Shown here in pieces: positions 1-10,139 of a stretch of DNA of 64,000 nt. The stretch is taken from the NCBI GenBank assembly GCA_030159075.1, contig BROG01001143.1, forward strand, positions 1 to 64,000, read 5' to 3'. Source of the DNA: Atrina japonica. Taxonomy: Eukaryota > Mollusca > Bivalvia > Pterioida > Pinnidae. Position 1 is the first letter of the stretch, and each line of letters starts with the position of its first letter. The notes beneath the pieces are model-generated. The model saw nothing but the letters and a program-made list of their open reading frames with translations, searched no databases and was not told the origin of the DNA. The position numbers and the translations under genes are program-made.

Positions 1-214
1 TGCTGTGGAGCTGTACAAAAACACATCCACTCACCTGTGCGACAACTACTCAGTCCTCAGATGTAATGATACACCAAAAATGATTGATGAGTTAAATGAA
101 GATCCGTTTTCAGACTCAGCTATCTTTGAAATATGTTGTAATCTTAACTATAAGTTTGGTGCATCTTTAGCGCCACTAACTGTAGCTACAATTTCTAGCC
201 GACACAAAATCTGA
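1..214 (+). pseudogene. C-terminal part of a small Polinton protein (old copy)
   Basis: Partial at the window edge. The readable C-terminal portion (about residues 25-69) matches the middle of the 178-aa protein encoded at 35004-35540 (-): both have an acidic stretch (DELNEDPF / EDLNEDPF), a cysteine pair, and a tyrosine-rich hydrophobic segment ending in TISSRH / VTSSRH. The hydrophobic tail could be a membrane segment. Function is unknown. It lies immediately upstream of the MNPEE-type gene at 229, as in the second Polinton, where the two overlap. The upstream sequence is divergent and may contain a frameshift. Confidence 0.6.
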
Positions 215-222
215 CACTATAG
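212..222 (+). promoter_or_regulatory. TGACACTATAG motif upstream of small membrane gene
   Basis: The 11-mer TGACACTATAG ends 6 bases before the ATG at 229. The same motif, or a one-base variant, occurs 50-60 bases upstream of two other genes of this old Polinton (4027-4037 and 5012-5022, minus strand). Its repeated position suggests a promoter element or transcript-start signal. That role is inference. Confidence 0.45.
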
Positions 223-228
223 AAAACG

Positions 229-480
229 ATGAATCCCGAAGAAATAATGCAAATGGAGAAGGAGAAACGCGTACAAGTAGCGAAACAGGGATGGGAGAAA
301 CGGAAAGCTAAATCACAAAATGTAGATGCAAATGCACAAAATGCAATGCAAAATGCAGATGCAGAAAATAGCATTTTGGGTGAATGGTATTGGGTCATTT
401 TAGGAGGTAGCGCAATTTTGGGGTCATATTTATTATTAACTAAAAATAAAGAAGAACATATTAAAAAAGAATCTATTTAA
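229..480 (+). CDS. Small single-pass membrane protein, Polinton (old copy)
   Basis: Open 83-aa frame starting MNPEE, preceded by a TGACACTATAG motif. The N-terminal half is charged and helical, with lysine/glutamate-rich and Asn-Ala repeats (about residues 1-50). Then comes one hydrophobic segment (about 52-70, WYWVILGGSAILGSYLL) and a short basic tail. The counterpart in the second Polinton starts at 35092 (-) with MNPEEL and has WKWLAGGLAVVGILVY as its membrane segment. Small single-pass proteins are common in Polinton and adintovirus genomes. Function is unknown; a virion-membrane or late role is only a guess. Confidence 0.55.
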   Translation: MNPEEIMQMEKEKRVQVAKQGWEKRKAKSQNVDANAQNAMQNADAENSILGEWYWVILGGSAILGSYLLLTKNKEEHIKKESI

Positions 481-545
481 ACTGTAGAAGCGCCGAAAAA
501 TAACATTCATGAAATGTATTTAAAAACTTTTATTTTCATATTAAA

Positions 546-796
546 ATGTCAAGTAACGAGAAAGATTTAGTTAACGCTGTGTATCATGCTGCTGTTGATA
601 CGGGTATTGCTATTGGATATGCACAGCTTGGTAAAAAATTCTTAAAAATGCCTGCACCTAAACTAGATTTTGATCCAAAAGATATTGGAATGTTCATGCT
701 CGATTATGCTATGAACAAAAAAATAAAGAAATTTTATTTGTAATAATAGGAACTGGATTAGTGTTTATAGCTGCTATGAAAATCAAAACTTTATAA
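546..796 (+). pseudogene. Small Polinton protein fused by deletion to tail of next gene
   Basis: The frame starting MSSNEKDLVN matches the 34345-34573 gene of the second Polinton (shared AYHAA / VYHAA, GIAIGYAQL, KMPxPK). It stops at 743 after MNKK. The bases from about 715 to 796, in another frame, encode KEILFVIIGTGLVF, which is the C-terminal membrane segment of the 33925-34325 gene. In the second Polinton those are two adjacent genes of about 70 and 125 residues. Here the middle, including most of the second gene, is deleted. The membrane segment ends at a TAA that overlaps a perfect hairpin (795-821). Confidence 0.6.
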
Positions 797-821
797 TTTA
801 TATCTTTAAAAGATATAAATT
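795..821 (+). terminator. AT-rich perfect hairpin at gene end
   Basis: Arms of 13 bases (AATTTATATCTTT and its complement) around a single A, overlapping the TAA at 794-796 and ending 11 bases before the integrase ATG. It belongs to a set of AT-rich hairpins at gene ends in both Polintons. Confidence 0.5.
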
Positions 822-832
822 TATTAATAAAA

Positions 833-1657
833 ATGGATGACAAAATGAAAAAATATATTATAGCCCGCGCGGGTATTGGAAAAGGAAAATCGGCAGTAAA
901 CAAATTGGCTAGTGCTGCAAGCTCAACGAAAGAACAAGCGTTTAATTTTCTCAAAAAGGAAGATATTTGGCAAATATATTTACCCGCGCCAAAGAAAATT
1001 ATACGACCGAAATTTGAAAACGCAGAAGAAAACGCGACGCGTCAAGCCGATTTATTATTTTTACCACACGACAAAGAAGGAAAGAAAGCGAATACACGCT
1101 GACTGTGGTAGATATAGGTACTAGATACAATGAAGCGGAACCTTAAATGACTAAAAACAGTAAAGAAGTGGCCAAAGCCTTCGAGAAAATTTATGAGAGA
1201 CATTTACAACTTCCGAGATTATTACAAGTAGATCCTGGACGAGAATTCATAGGTGCCGTATCTAAATTAATGTATAAACATGAAACTAGGATAAAAAAGG
1301 AAGAGTTGATATTCATCGCAATCAAGCTATTGTCGAAAGATTCAATTAAACTTTGGGCGAAAAACTTTTCGCTTATCAATACGATCAAGAGATGATAAAC
1401 GATGATAGAAATAGGGAATGGGTAAAACGTTTAAACGATCAACGAATAGACAAAACCGCCTGAAAAAATAGAACCCAATATTTGTATCAACCGGGTGAAT
1501 TGGAAGGCGGTACAAAAAGAAGCAAAACGATCCTATTTGGAGCGTTGATAAACACGAAATAGATCGATATTTTAGAATGCAAGATGTCGATGTGTATTAT
1601 TTAAAACCACCAGCACCTCAGAGAAATTTTGTAAGAGAAGAATTAATGTTTGTTTAA
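833..1657 (+). pseudogene. Retroviral-type integrase, broken (old Polinton)
   Basis: DDE integrase remnant, roughly full length but interrupted. From ATG 833 it reads through an N-terminal basic region and LKKEDIWQIYLPAPKK, then breaks near 1095. All three catalytic landmarks are still readable in separate frames: the first Asp in VVDIGTRY, the second in LQVDPGREF, and the Glu in QAIVERFN. There is an in-frame TAA at 1144-1146, another after ERFN near 1354, and a further stop near 1460. The C-terminal part (DRNREWVKRL, then YQPGELEGG) resembles the chromo-like end of the integrase at 33041-33918. It is convergent with the polymerase. Confidence 0.8.
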
Positions 1658-3977
1658 TATCCTTATGGTAATGTGTCATAATCGTCTAAAAACCTCTTTT
1701 ATCGTAAGCCAGCGTAAGATCTTTTTCCTGATATTTATTAACTATATTTTTGGTTTTAGAATCTCTTGTGATTGCATTTTTTCTTACGGTTGCAATTCTT
1801 TTACGTTTTCCTAAGATAAGTTCTTTTATCGATGACAGATTGGGCGTTTTCATAATTTAGACTGAAACCTTTTAACTTTAGACACAATATTGATTTTTAA
1901 TGTTTTGTAAACATACGATTTAGGCTCACTACAAACCCACTCCGTTATCCAATCGTCTTTATCTAATTCGTTCGTCATGTCGCCCAAACTGTCGCCAGTC
2001 TCTATTACGCCGCCTCCAGGTCGATCAACGTACCATACACTATCGGTGTCAAATCCTAGCACTTGATCGTCAAGTTTGTCCAAAACGTTAAAAAGTATCA
2101 GACGAGCGTGAGCCGTTGTAAACGCGGCTATAAAAATATTTGTATCTCTACTTCAGTCTACGAATTGATCTTTCAGATCATAAGCCATTTGTACAATATC
2201 GTCGTTTATAAATTGTATGTTGAGATTATCGATGTGATCGTCTATGATTTTTTCGTAAAACACTTTCGGTTCGTTCACGAATAACGTTTGTTTCATGTTA
2301 ACACGTTGGCCAAATTTACCCCACAGCGAGTTAAGATACAACTTCGCTATGACGCGTTTACCGGCGTTGTTTTATTTTACCTTAGTCAATACCTAATTTG
2401 GTTATACTCTTCTACCGACTCATAAGGCGTGCCGCAACCCACATTTAAGGTGGAACTCTCCATTTTTATCTTCATAAATTGTTTGACATACCCTTTAAAC
2501 AATTATGTAGAGGCTTCAAAGTGCCACACTTCGTATTTTTTTTTTCAACTTTATAACCTTTACCCAATGCTTTAAAAAATTCCGGTGTGCACCATGTTCC
2601 TATAAATGATCGCTCCTCGTCCGCGTGTGTACATTTTTTACTTGGGCGCATGTTTTACACAACGGGAACTATAATTTTTCTGAATTTTCGCATTTAATTT
2701 TCATAGGTAAAACAGGATGATATAGACCTCTAGGCGGAATAATTTTACATTTAATAAACCCAACCCAGGAAGGATCTACTTTTGAAGGTTCTAAAATTTT
2801 GGTAGGATGTGTGTTAATAGTTTTAGAAGTAAAACACGTTGCGCAACCGTGACAAAAACAACAGTTTTTGTTTCTTCGCAATAACCGTCTACTTTACCAA
2901 TGTCTTCTATGTAAAATTCACCACCATTTAAAGCGTGTTTATTTTTTATAACATCTTTCTGTGCCTCTGTTTCCAACCACGAGATAGATTTCCGAATATA
3001 TAAATAGCCATACATACGCTTGCGATGGTGATGTATTGTAGAGGATCTATGTTCTCTAACTCTAGAAAATTTTCTCGAAATTTCAACATGCTCCGCCGTA
3101 ATATATCTACGTCAGACGCACAATATTCAACAAGTTCTTTGTCAAAATAAAACTCTTTCTTCTATACATACCATTCCAAAAAAAACATTTCTATCTTTAG
3201 CACTCATTTGATCGTAGCCGTAATGTTTTTTATTAGGTAATGGTCCCTTATAACCTTTAGCATGTTCCCACTTTTTGATTTACCAGGGGTTTTACCAAAA
3301 AGTGGGAACATGATAATTATATTCCCACTTTTTGGTAAAACCCCTGGTAAATCAAAAAGTGTTAACATGATACCTTTATTACATGGTTTATTAAAATAGT
3401 GCGGAAAATATCCTTTTTGAGTTCTTTTAACCCAAAAGTTTTAGGGAAATCAGCCAGACGACTATTTACAAAATTAATGGAATCTATAAACTTTATGTTT
3501 TTATTAACTTCCATGTACTATTATTTTTTTGTACCGTTATAAATAACATACGGTTTAATGTTGTTGTTTACGAAATAGCGTAGTAAAAACTGAGCATCGT
3601 AGGCCTTAGCGTTATGAGCTATAAAGGTGCCTTCTTTAGTATCTAGAACAAACTTACAAAAATCATCTACGTTGTGAAACTCGTGTTGGGCGCCACTAAA
3701 ATCTTGACAAATCATTAAATTGGGTATATGTGTACCCGTGTCTTGAGTTGCCTCGATGTCGTAAAAAATATTTGGTCGTTCTCGTCTTACACGTGTAATC
3801 CGGATCATATTCACATCTTTCATCTTTACAATAACCACCTTTAGACATCTTTTTAAGAATATAACATTGGTGAGTTGTCATATTACAATATGAAAAATTT
3901 AATATATTTTCATTTATTAAATCGTCAGTATTTACTGTTGTCTTCTTTGACCAGTCAAACCCTCTATCTTTAAACAT
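1658..3977 (-). pseudogene. Family B DNA polymerase, decayed (old Polinton)
   Basis: Protein-primed-type PolB remnant. Readable from the 5' side: a Cys-rich zinc-binding stretch (3977-3840, MTTHQCYILKKM), exonuclease motif I (FYDIEATQDTG) and II (FIAHNAKAYDAQF) at 3838-3521, HALNGGEFYIEDIGKVDGY at 3015-2880, a short FCHGC motif, SWVGFIKCKIIPP at 2881-2669, the motif-B region LNSLWGKFGQRVN at 2341-2280, and motif C (GFDTDSVWYVD) at 2083-1980. Compared with the polymerase at 29299-33008, the first ~400 residues are missing and about 95 residues including catalytic motif A (DxxSLYP) are deleted near 2860. A palindrome interrupts it at 3269-3361, and many frameshifts are present. Confidence 0.85.
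3269..3361. repeat. 40-bp-arm palindrome inside the old polymerase
   Basis: Arms 3269-3308 and 3322-3361 are exact inverted copies of each other separated by 13 AT-rich bases. The right arm continues into polymerase coding sequence, and the left arm has no counterpart in the related polymerase. It looks like a snap-back or foldback insertion. Confidence 0.75.
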
Positions 3978-4026
3978 TTTTTATATATTATATATTTTTC
4001 TTCAAGTCATTTCAACAAAAATTAAG

Positions 4027-4037
4027 CTATAGTGTCA
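4027..4037 (-). promoter_or_regulatory. TGACACTATAG motif upstream of polymerase remnant
   Basis: The minus strand reads TGACACTATAGCTTAA, then about 35 AT-rich bases including AAAAATATATAATATATAA, then the ATG at 3977. The same block layout precedes the F-box-like gene (motif at 5012-5022, ATG at 4953). Confidence 0.5.
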
Positions 4038-4044
4038 TACCATA

Positions 4045-4072
4045 AAATTAATATCAAAAATGATATTAATTT
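4045..4072 (-). terminator. AT-rich perfect hairpin after F-box-like gene
   Basis: Arms of 12 bases (AAATTAATATCA and complement) with an AAAA loop. It begins 2 bases after the stop of the minus-strand gene at 4074. Position and composition match the hairpins at gene ends of the second Polinton. Confidence 0.5.
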
Positions 4073-4073
4073 C

Positions 4074-4953
4074 TTAGATATTTTTATAAATTTGTATGTC
4101 CCGTAAAACACTACTTCTGTTTGTTGAAAGATCGTCAATCATACTCAAACATTTGTAAAATTCTATTATTCCAACGTCTGTGCAGCTGTCTAAATCGTTT
4201 AACGTTAAATCTAATATCATTTTAAGTTTATAAATATGGAAGAAAATGTGTTGTATGTTATTATTAAAATAATCCCAAACCCAATCGATAATAGTAGAAA
4301 ACGTATATTTACTAAGAACGGAAGCTAGTAGACATAATGAAATATGTGGATAATCAGTAACAAAAAGTAGAGGTAACACTTCTTCTTTAAAAAAAATCTT
4401 TTTCTTTATATTTCATATAAAACACGTTAACATATCATGGTGTAAAGTTGTAGGGTCACAACCATTTTCAAGATTAGTAATAGCCGCTCCCATATAATCA
4501 ATAGATGATTCGTCATTACCTTTATAGACCTCTTCCCAATCAATTTCCGATATATCACCACCCACTCTCTCAATTTCTACTCAATCTACTTTTCCATCCC
4601 ATGGAAACGAGTTATAAATGTTGCCGTTAATTTCAAGGTATACTTCCCAAGCGTCTCTACGTTCTAAAGATACCATCCAGTCTCTATCTTCGTCCCATTT
4701 TTCGCAAGGCCATTTAAGGTTGTATATACGGTGACATGTCGATAGTCCGACGGTCCGATAGTCCGACGGTCCGATAGTCCGACAGTTAAATCTCATGGCT
4801 ATCAAGAGGATTAAACAGAACAAAAAGTCACTTAAATATGTCCCCGTATAATACACCATGCGTCTTTATGGCGAAGATTTAATTCTTTTAATTTATCGGT
4901 CGGTAAGTTGAAAAAAATCTCTAATTTTATTTCGTGTGGGAATTTGTCGCCAT
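4074..4953 (-). pseudogene. F-box-like protein, broken (Polinton cargo)
   Basis: Minus-strand gene with ATG at 4953, disrupted at once by a frameshift. The next frame reads FPHEIKLEIFFNLP and then KLKELNLRHKDAW, matching the F-box pattern (LPxEI...IF..LP...L..L......W). A second frame (to 4581) reads a WD/E-rich stretch (KWDEDRDWMV, DAWEVYLEINGNIY), then an in-frame TGA near 4580. The last frame (4379-4074) is a helical, Leu-rich 101-aa tail. A 15-bp tandem repeat sits inside. F-box proteins recruit substrates to SCF ubiquitin ligases, and viral F-box genes are known. No equivalent exists in the second Polinton. The F-box call is by pattern only. Confidence 0.5.
4741..4785. repeat. Short tandem repeat GTCCGACGGTCCGATA-type
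   Basis: About three copies of a 15-16 base GC-rich unit (GATAGTCCGACGGTCC) inside the AT-rich F-box-like gene. Base content differs sharply from the neighbourhood, so it is probably a late expansion. Confidence 0.8.
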
Positions 4954-5011
4954 GATTAAATGTTTTTATTTATTATATATTTTTCTTTAATTCGTTTTTC
5001 AAATTTTTAAG

Positions 5012-5022
5012 CTATAGTGTGA
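5012..5022 (-). promoter_or_regulatory. TGACACTATAG-like motif upstream of F-box-like gene
   Basis: The minus strand reads TCACACTATAGCTTAA (one change from the motif upstream of the polymerase). It is followed by an AT-rich spacer with AAAAATATATAATAAATAA, and the ATG at 4953 lies 58 bases downstream. Confidence 0.45.
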
Positions 5023-5144
5023 ATATAAATAGATTGTTCAGGTCGAGACTCTATAGAAACCTGGGAGGGGAATCCCCGGAATTTACGTTTTTCACAAAAA
5101 CCAGTTAAAACCGGTTTTAGCTCAAATGTGAGACATATAGAAGT

Positions 5145-6220
5145 AAAAAATATTATGCGGATTTCCTTTCCTTCGTCCAAAGCTTCGGCAAATTTTTGTG
5201 TCATAAAAAGAATTTGGTTAATTGTTTAATCTCCCATCCGAAAACCCGACTGATGTGTAGATAATAATCTGTTTTCAATCATAAAATTAAGTAAATATTT
5301 ATAAATACATTTCTCAAAAATCTTTCTGACAACAGATAATAACGATATAGGTCGATAATTATTAACTTTTTGTGGATCATCTTTTTTAAATGTAGGTACT
5401 ACGTTAGCTAATTTCCATTGGGATGGAAAACATTTTGGGTAACACAAATATTAAATAATTTACATAAAGGGGAAGTTATTTCAGCGGTAGCTTTTTTAAG
5501 TAACCTTGGCTCAGCTGGTCATGTCCAACAGCTTTAGAGATGTCTAATAAAAAAAGTCACGAACATCTTCTAAAATATTTATATGATCTAGGACTGTCTG
5601 ATTGATATTCAAATTTGGGGGTGGTAAACTAGCATTTGTTACGTCAATTTCCGTTTGAGAAACCAAAAAAATATTCAGTAATTCCGCCTAACCCTAATCG
5701 TTGGTAATCACAGTTCCATTTTCAGACAAAAGTACATTTATTTGATTAGATTTTCGTTTATATCAGGTACTAATTTTACTATTTTCCACCATTTTTTGCT
5801 TGAATTTTTTTTTATTTTATCGCATAAATTAGCATAGTAATTGTTCTTTGCACATCTAAGTAAATCAACAACTTTATTATTAAGTAATTTAAATTGAGAC
5901 CAAAGGTACTCTGTGTTATTTTTCTTTGTCTTAACATGCATTCTATCACTTTTTCTTATAGAATTTTTAATTTCTTTAGTTATCCAGGGTATATCACCTG
6001 TTCTAATGTTAATTTCTTTATTAGGAATGAATTCTTTTGCAATTTCTAAAATGGTCGGATTCAATTACGATTGTAGACCAATTTACCGGTATTTGTGATA
6101 GTTTAATTCGAACCCCGTCATAGTCGCCCCAAATTCTCCTTTTATAGGAACTACTTATATACTTAAATGAATATTCAAATATGTTATTACCATGCTTACT
6201 TGAAATTTTTAATGCCATGT
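5145..6220 (-). mobile_element. LINE (Jockey/CR1-like) fragment, endonuclease end to reverse transcriptase
   Basis: Minus-strand non-LTR retrotransposon remnant in several frames. 6218-6021 is the end of an APE-type endonuclease (SSSYKRRIWGDYDGVRIKL). 6064-5738 is the endonuclease-RT linker (DIPWITKEIKNSIRKSDRMH, WWKIVK). 5447-5226 is the RT start (FPSQWKLANVVPTFKKDD, NNYRPISLLSVVRKIFEK, HQSGFRMGD). 5204-5145 is the approach to RT motif A (KFAEALDEGKEIRIIFF), where homology stops abruptly. Stops and gaps show it is dead. Its truncated end abuts the old Polinton, so one insertion interrupted the other. Confidence 0.85.
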
Positions 6221-6359
6221 TTAAAAAGTTGTTTTTTTTTCGACCATATTATTTAATGCATTAGATGTACCTGTTCATAAAAAAACGGTGCTACTGATCC
6301 CAAATACTACAGAAGTATAAGTTTAATCAGTTGTATGTGTAAATTTTTTACATCAATTC

Positions 6360-6482
6360 TTAATACTCGATTGTTATCATGGTCTGATGAAAATGATGTC
6401 ATTACTGATGCACAATTTGATTTCAAACCACACCCTAGTACTGTAGATGCTGTTTTTGCCTTACACACATGTGGAAAATAAA
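6360..6482 (+). mobile_element. Second LINE reverse-transcriptase fragment
   Basis: The + strand reads LLSWSDENDVITDAQFDF and then KPHPSTVDAVFALH before a TAA at 6480. This matches the RT segment 'DAQFGFRPG.STVDAIFALH' of CR1/L2-like LINEs. It is about 40 residues long and in the opposite orientation to the neighbouring LINE. Confidence 0.7.
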
Positions 6483-6550
6483 TCACGCTTGTACTGTTGC
6501 TTCGTTACGGCGCCCCTTTAGTGACATAGAATACAATTATATTTTCTTTA

Positions 6551-6645
6551 TTATATTGTGCGCACACTTTAACAAATACTATATTGTACGCACAGTTTAG
6601 TTATATTGTGCGCACAGTTTAACTATATTGTGCGCACATATTAAC
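6551..6645. repeat. Tandem repeat with palindromic TGTGCGCACA core
   Basis: Four degenerate units of about 22-26 bases with consensus near TATATTGTGCGCACAGTTTA. Each has a 10-bp palindrome. Confidence 0.8.
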
Positions 6646-7017
6646 TTTATCTGAATAGAAAAGAAGACAAGCCTTATGTCGCTCACCTGGCAAATTTGTT
6701 CAACACCATAATTTTTTTTTATTTGTAAATGTCTAAAAGTTTATTAAAACTGATATACTATTAATCCTAAATTGAAATCTGATCATAAACAATCGTATGG
6801 CAAGCAAATGACCCATGATATGGTTTTATACAAATGACTTATTATCCCAAAACTGACTGACCTTTTGTCGACAAAGATATACGGAAATTGTTAGGAATTA
6901 TCTAAGTAATCGTTGTGACAATGTTTCAATGTCACAGGCTCAAGGGTCAAGGTCACAGGCACCTAGGTAAACAGAAAATACGCTTTTCGTCAACTTTATT
7001 TTACTTCCCAAAAACAA
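6646..7017. other. No gene seen
   Basis: AT-rich sequence without recognisable coding or repeat structure. A short stretch at 6925-6965 has the 'tcaaggtcacaggc' wording often seen in mollusc repeats. Confidence 0.5.
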
Positions 7018-7225
7018 TGGGAGTCGGCCTGGCTCAGTCGGTAGCGCGCTCTACACTTGATCGTGATGTCGTGAGTTCGATTCCAGCCGGCGACAGGTTG
7101 GTTTCCTGTCTTTCGCATGAGACAGTAAAAAAAATCGAGGCCCTGTGTCACAGTAGGTGTCGGCACGTTAAAGAATGGCCGTAAGTGCCGATCATAGGCC
7201 AAATTTTAAGCTCTTTGCATTAGTT
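7018..7225 (+). mobile_element. tRNA-derived SINE with bivalve-type core
   Basis: The head is tRNA-like: A box TGGCTCAGTCGGTAG and B box GAGTTCGATTCCAG, 35-40 bases apart and closing into GTCGGC...GCCGGCGAC. The body contains TGTCACAGTAGGTGTCGGCA and GGCCGTAAGTGCCGATCA, close to the central domain shared by bivalve SINEs. Transcription by RNA polymerase III from the internal promoter is inferred from the boxes. Intactness is moderate. Confidence 0.8.
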
Positions 7226-8716
7226 GAGACTGACTTGTTAAACTAATTTAGCCAGTTTGAACTGCTTGAGTGACTGCGGTGCTATGGTAACCCTTGGTGA
7301 AATTTCATAAAAATGTATATTTTTTCAAGTTAAATAGCTACAATATTCATTCGAAAGCGCTAGAATAAGGTGGTTTTCATGAAAAGAGAACTTTTAACTT
7401 TTAGCGAACACATTTCTAGTATCAGACGTCGGGTATGTTCAAATTGCTAATTATAGTTTATGCTAAAAAAGAAACTGTATATTTAAAAAGCAGTTAAACG
7501 TGAATTTGGGTAAATTTACTAATTTTGATCCGCATTTATTTCTATTACCAGATGTACTTTGCCATGAGACCTATTTTATTAGATAGATGCACCATTGTAC
7601 TTTTGAAGTTTTATAATAACGCAGTGGGATTTTTCTTACATAAGGAATATCCATAGCAACTATTTCTACACCCTAGCAACAGTGCATTTTAATGAATTGT
7701 GCAAATTCTACAATGCTTTTCATCAAAATCTATTATTTCTATGAATAATTGCAAATATGTTTTACCATTATATTGTACAATTCAGATTCCAGTAGAAATT
7801 ATATTTAATAGACATCCCTAGCAACCAAATGTTATCCTAGCAACACATACTAGGTACCCTAAAACCAGCATTTTACCAAATATTTCCAGATAATGCAAGC
7901 ATATTTTTATATAAATTGTGTGTATCTAAATATTGAAATATTGCACTTCATTAAGCTTCACCATAGTCTCCATAGCAACTAATTAAACACTATAGCAACT
8001 GTGCATTTAAGTAAGATGGGAAGGTCATAGCTTGAATGTGATAGGGCTGAGACTTAAAGTTATAGTGACCTGGTATGTGAAAGACTCATTGCATAGACGT
8101 ATCAAGTCCATAAATAGGTAATATGTCTCCATTAGATAAATAATTTTGGTGAAATCAGTCAAATTTTAACTTTAATTGTACAAAGAAAGGGGATTATGGA
8201 GGGCGCATCTGCATTTGTTTATTTGAAAAATATGTGAGAAAAAAGTGCTTTAAAGAGGATAGTGATGTTGATGCACTAGTGTGTAGAAGTAAAAAAAAAT
8301 CTGTCCTGTATTTCTTTTAAATTCTGATTTTTTTCGGACATCAAAACATCGCGCAAAATTCCATCAATCAATTCAATATTAATGGAATTGAAAACATGTT
8401 CTGACATAAAGCCTTGAACAAGAAAAAATATTCCAAGGGTTTATCAATCAATAGTAAAAAAAAAATACCCAGGAGAATACACCAGAATTCACCTGATATT
8501 TGACTCTTGCTTGGTTTATGTCCGATGTGTTTTCATTTATTATGATGTATCATCAATATATAAATGTGATACTTCTGTGATGAAAACAACTCCTTAATTT
8601 AGTGTCTGGAAAATATAAAATTGTCTCCAAGGGCTTGTAAAATTACCTGGAGAGCAAACCCCTGGAACAACCCCTAGAATATATATATCTTGTATGGGGT
8701 AAGTTCGCTGAAAGAC
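7226..8716. other. AT-rich non-coding sequence with CTAGCAAC-like words
   Basis: No gene is seen. The words CCTAGCAAC and CATAGCAACT recur about every 150-200 bases between 7650 and 8000, suggesting an old degenerate tandem repeat. Confidence 0.4.
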
Positions 8717-8818
<102 letters not shown>

Positions 8819-9784
8819 TTATTTATAGAAAATAACAGGTAAAGCACATAATTTTATATATAATGGTAAATGGAAGTTGGTTAATTTACACGTTTTAAAA
8901 TTTCATTCGATGTTCCATAGAATTTATACTAGAGACAATGAGACAATCGGTTTCTGGGGCGGATCTATGATTTTTTTTAAAGGTGAGGGTTGAGTATTAA
9001 CTTCTACAATAGTAGAAAAATATATATAGTACATAGGCTTCGGAACCGGGGGGGGGGGCTAGGGGTGGCTTACCCCCCCCCCCTTTTTTTGCAAAGATAA
9101 ACATAGGTATTGAAAATTGGGGCTGAGGCCCCTGACGTTTCTGGCTTGTGTGTGATTTAAGTTGGTTTAGTCCCCCCCCCCCCCCCCCCCCGATTTTCAA
9201 TTTGCTTCCAACGCCTATGTAGTACGTACAGTAATGCACGAAACTGTGCATGGGGTCCGTTTTCATTGTTTTGGAATGTATGTTGGAGAGAGAGGTTTGG
9301 TAAATTGACACGATGCATTGCAAAAGTATAAACAGGTCAGGGTACACTGGAAAGCTAGAAAATGTTTCTTCTGGCTACTTTCGCTTATTTTTTCTGAAGG
9401 AGCATGTCTCCTATTTCTCAGTGATGATCCTTGACTCTCAAACTACACAGCGGCAAATTTCTGTGTAGTTAGATATATATCAAACAATAAGTGTTTAAGA
9501 TGTACATTTGTATGCTACCCCTCAACCTTCGCGCCCCTTAAGAAAATCCCTAGATATGGAATGACCAAGAACATTATTCCTCTTTCTCTATTCAAATAAA
9601 CATATTTGGTTTAATATAATATTCAGGAATTGGGAAACCTTTCATTATTACAAAATGCATTGTATTAATGACTTACAAAATAAAATCTATCAACGGTACA
9701 GTAATTTAATAAATGGCTGACATCATATACTACAATCCTGCTGTATTAGTGAAACATTATTCACGATGGATAACTCACCTGAGC
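8819..9784. other. Non-coding, with long G and C homopolymers
   Basis: Runs of 9-18 G or C occur at about 9049-9058, 9075-9084 and 9174-9192. The flanking words 'ggcttcggaaccggggg' and 'caacgcctatg' look like remnants of one repeat family. No supported gene. Confidence 0.5.
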
Positions 9785-10135
9785 AGAACATAATTAGCTC
9801 CCCAAGAGCACTGACATGACAATGAATGCACGCTGAACATTTTTGCTTCTTTCTCTTTTACTCTAGCTGTTATACTTTTCAAGATAATGTCAAAAACTTC
9901 TAAAACATGAAAAATCCACTTAAAAGGGAAATAACTCCCATAAGGGGTGACCTGACAATTTCGGCCTATTTGACTTTTTGTAGATCTTTGCCTGCTGAAC
10001 ATTTTTGCTTGTTTCACTTTTACTCTAGCTATTAAACTTTTCAAGATAATATCAAAATCATAAAAAAAAAAATATGAAAAATCAACCAAAAGGGAAATAA
10101 CTCACATAAGGATCGACCAGACAATTTCAAATATT
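9785..10135 (-). repeat. Two units of a ~180-bp satellite
   Basis: Two direct copies containing 'gctgaacatttttgcttctttc', 'cttttactctagc' and 'aagggaaataactcccataagg'. The reverse complement forms a longer array at 53750-54645. Confidence 0.8.
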
Positions 10136-10139
10136 TGTA

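Larger units (their letters stand above)
1..5130 (-). mobile_element. Degraded AT-rich Polinton/Maverick fragment (old copy)
   Basis: Remnants of at least six genes follow the order of the better preserved element at 28908-43658 but inverted: small membrane genes and integrase on +, polymerase on -. Protein similarity is clear in translation, yet base composition is as AT-rich as the surrounding host DNA and most genes carry stops, frameshifts or deletions. This indicates an older copy or a different, AT-rich lineage. The left part is outside the window and the right end is cut by a LINE near 5140, so no terminal inverted repeat is seen. The strand is assigned by the polymerase. Confidence 0.85.

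Noticed and set aside
6550..6650. Possible CRISPR-like array
   Set aside because: Units are contiguous without unique spacers and the DNA is eukaryotic; it is a plain tandem repeat.
7018..7090. Functional tRNA gene
   Set aside because: A and B boxes are tRNA-like, but no credible anticodon arm or acceptor pairing is seen and the sequence continues into a SINE body.
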